The notes beneath the pieces are model-generated. The model was not told the origin of the DNA, ran no database searches, and saw only the letters and a program-made list of their open reading frames with translations. A program made the position numbers and the translations under genes. A stretch of DNA of 64,000 nucleotides from Apostichopus japonicus (taxonomy: Eukaryota > Echinodermata > Holothuroidea > Aspidochirotida > Stichopodidae): the NCBI RefSeq assembly GCF_037975245.1, contig NC_092570.1, positions 7,499,001 through 7,563,000 on the forward strand, in the 5' to 3' direction. Positions within the stretch are counted from its first letter, which is position 1; every line of letters starts with the position of its first letter. Below, in pieces: positions 61,245 to 64,000 of the stretch.

Positions 61245-63610
61245 CCATTTTGTGAAAAATCTTAAATGTGCCACTTTTTATAAAATAACCCCCACCCCCT
61301 CCCCCACCATAGTTGATAACGAAAAGAACTATACTTTTAATTAAAGACTGCCGTTTTGCTGAAGAACATTTAAATACAGGAATGCACAAAGGATTGATTT
61401 TATCGTATAGTGCTTGAGATAATGTTGTGATCCTCCCCCTTCCCCCCCCCCCCCACAAATCAAATGTCATGTATTGTACACCCCCTAGTAGTACTGTGCC
61501 CTTCCTCCTCCCGACGACTCCATTCTTTTCCGCCTCCCCTGACTACTAATACGGGGGTAAACGTTTTTAATAGTTCAGAGAATTTTCGTTATAATCGTAT
61601 AAATCCACGCACCGCACCATACAAAACATCATTATACACTATAGACCACTAGACCATCCGATTCACAATTTGATAGAAAACTGACATTTGCCATTAAAAT
61701 TTGACCTCAAGATTACGATCAAGATTGCGACATCTGAGATTCACTTTGTCCGAACTGTCCAAATTAATTCCTAAAGTTGATCAACAGTATGTCTACTTTC
61801 CTAATGGTCCTAATCCTCCACATTAGTTGCTAACGTGGTCAGAAGTAAAGGTCGTAAAAGGTCGATCATCACATATTGCCCCAAATATGCTAGAAAGTCA
61901 GATATTGGCCAACCATGCTCTGAATTTTAACAAGCATTTAATTGCCAATTGAAAAGTAATTGTTATGTTTGTCTATTTTTAAAATTCTCGATTTGTGGGA
62001 ATAATTGGAGGACCAGAGTCTTTACCAAAGTACCTTTAATTAAAAACAATCTAGCAATTTTTAGTGTGCTAAAATTTGGAGTCAATACACTGATGACGTT
62101 TAACAATGGAAAGTGCCGTTATCACACGGTCTGTAGCAAACTTGGGAATTTGGAAATACAGAAACAGGTCCACACCAGTATTAAAGTAGTTCGAAATATT
62201 TTTATAGGTACGACTATGATCGTGACGTCACAATTTCATTATGCAAGAATCATGCCTAATAGTGTAAAACTTCTTACGTTGCTTAAATAAACACTGAAAA
62301 TGCTCTATTTGAACCGTTGGCAATTTCAAATCCATTAGATTGGTTACATTTTCTGATACTTTGATTCGACCCGCCCATGCCAAAATATTTCCTTCTAGTC
62401 TGTTTTACAAATCATGAATAAATCCATTGAAGTGAATCCGCTACTTTTCATATTATATATATATATATGTGTTGAAATAATATTCACAGTGTAATGGTTG
62501 TAGATACTAAACAGGGCCTCGCGAAAGAGATCCTGGATCTATCATTTAAAATTTGTTAAAGGTTGGACTCCGTACCCTCCAAGGCTTATTTGAACCTGTA
62601 AATAAGAAAATGGTTTGCTGTAGTGAATGTACCCTCACCACTCTTCATTTACTGTCATTTGTGATATGTGAACACCTTAAATTGACTTTTGTGGGGGGGG
62701 GGGGTGGGTTAAAAATATCTGTATTGTTAAACACATATATAGAATTAACAATGGTAAAATCATCGACTACAAACAATAACCACTACCAGTAGGTAATCAC
62801 ACCTGGCTGGGCATACATACATATTAAATTTGATCAAGTATAAAGCCAACAGGAACCCATAATCAGCCAATTGTATCAAAAGTACAGCATTAGTAACCAT
62901 GGAAGATCTAGCAATGGGCAAGTATATAAAGCAGTATGTTAAGCCTTGAATGCCAACTAGGAGCAATAAATACTACAAAAAATATTTAATATCAATATAT
63001 TAAAGTGTTTAGATGTTCAAGAAAAATAGTCAATAAAAACGTATAGAATAGTCCTAAAAGCTTCTTGTTCATCCCAGATAGTGAAAATGACTATATTTTA
63101 ATTCTCTAACATGGTAGTCCTATCCTCAAATCAATTTTCCTAGATTACACTGAGATATTTCTTTGTCTTTCTTAAACCCAGGTCAGTATTTATCATAGGC
63201 AATTATGAAATATGTACTTTGAAGAATGATTATATAGAACCTATTTGTGATAGGATATTTCAACAATACAGATGGAAAATGCACATCTGTAATTATATCT
63301 ATTATTATGATCTGTGTTATTACCATGTTAATCAAGAGAGCAGTAGGTATATAATGTTAACTAGTGTAGCGGCACGGCGACTGGGTATACACTTTCGCCA
63401 TGGTCAGCACATATAAATTTTGTTGCCCATCCCAGCTGGATACTGAATTGAGGTCCAATGACATCACAATTTACTAGTTGAATTCCATGTAAAAGATCAA
63501 CTATGCTGATAAGTAGCAATAGTTAACAATGTGTACATGCATCGTTGATCACCATACCAAGTCATAGAACCTTTATAATGATCTCAGCTATAATAGTTAA
63601 GTTTGATATG
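61245..63610. other. Gene-free interval
   Basis: C-rich tracts at about 61290-61310 and 61437-61455 may be remnants of further TIR elements. The rest is AT-rich, with poly-G at 62692 and a short (TA)n at 62455. No gene seen. Confidence 0.45.
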
Positions 63611-63838
63611 CTATGCACTGGTTTCAGCTACAGGGGCTATAACAGACTCTTCATCTTCTTCTTCATCTTCTTCTTTCCCTACATGCATCTTCTAATGCTC
63701 ACGACAGTGTCCTTTCCTCAGGAACCCCTTCCCACAGGTCTGACATTTATAACATCTCTCACCAGTGTGCGTCCTCTCATGGTCTTTACAGTTTGTCAAA
63801 GTCGCGAAAAATCCGCACTGGTGTGGCTTTTCGAAGAA
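63611..63838 (-). pseudogene. Broken terminal exon of a second C2H2 zinc-finger gene
   Basis: Reading the minus strand from 63838 gives EKPHQCGFF, then [14 protein letters not shown] and [11 protein letters not shown], then HCREH, an in-frame TAG at about 63691-63693, KMH, and an acidic tail (KEEDEEEDEES) ending at a TAG at 63611-63613. The THTGER linker and the CxxC and HxxxH pairs identify Kruppel-type fingers. The first finger has lost its second Cys and neighbouring residues. The TAG falls inside the last finger, where a GAG (Glu) codon would be expected. A (GAA)n run at about 63832-63869 interrupts the upstream side. The fragment is probably the 3' exon of a decayed gene. A sequencing error or rare allele could also explain the stop. 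Confidence 0.75.
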
Positions 63839-63869
63839 GAAGAAGAAGAAGAAGAAGAAGAAGAAGAAG
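63832..63869. repeat. (GAA)n trinucleotide microsatellite
   Basis: About twelve GAA units abut the 5' side of the minus-strand zinc-finger remnant. They would read as poly-Phe or poly-Leu/Ser in its frames and disrupt any upstream exon sequence. Confidence 0.9.
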
Positions 63870-64000
63870 CAAGTGACGTCATAAATGAGTTATGTTAAAT
63901 CGATCCACATGGTTAAGATATAAATTCGTATGAAGAAAATGAGCAAAGACTTTCTTAGTTCACTCCTTTTACGTCATCTGTTTCAAATAAACGCTCGCTT

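Overview
The window reads as AT-rich, gene-poor nuclear DNA from an animal. The lead signs are GT-AG spliced coding sequence, vertebrate-type TTAGGG repeats inside an element, Pol III-type SINE heads, hAT-type transposons, very long (TA)n tracts and many minisatellites. The texture would fit a marine invertebrate, possibly an echinoderm such as a sea cucumber, but no marker gene fixes the taxon. I see no bacterial operons, CRISPR array or rRNA.

Layout. 1-29 kb: mostly anonymous AT-rich DNA with (TA)n blocks, a near-perfect 49-bp-arm hairpin (11.8 kb), two related tRNA-derived SINEs (6.4 and 19.4 kb), a 56-bp minisatellite (16.5 kb), a foldback element (17.5-18.1 kb), a GGTAT satellite (19 kb), a decayed TIR element (26 kb) and a tandem duplication (28 kb). 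30.4-31.6 kb: two non-autonomous TIR elements flank a 0.23-kb direct duplication. 31.6-45 kb: simple repeats, a 23-bp minisatellite (38.5 kb) and a tRNA-like sequence (43.3 kb). 45-50 kb: three inverted-repeat elements, one carrying telomeric repeats, and LINE remnants on the minus strand.

51.2-54.6 kb holds the only convincing intact gene: a two-coding-exon C2H2 zinc-finger protein with ten fingers and a large GC-rich last exon. Its intron carries a 145-bp repeat packed with nuclear-receptor-like half-sites. 55.5-61.2 kb is a transposon cluster. Two elements are closed by perfect 8-bp target-site duplications, one of them encoding the C-terminal part of a hAT transposase, and each contains a nested smaller element. 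A mosaic 321-bp tandem duplication lies between them. At 63.6-63.8 kb the minus strand holds a broken terminal exon of a second zinc-finger gene.

I found no multi-gene system. The most unusual material is non-coding: a hairpin-bearing module shared by elements with four different termini, a hAT element whose doubled left end lies inside its target-site duplication, and the half-site array in the zinc-finger intron.
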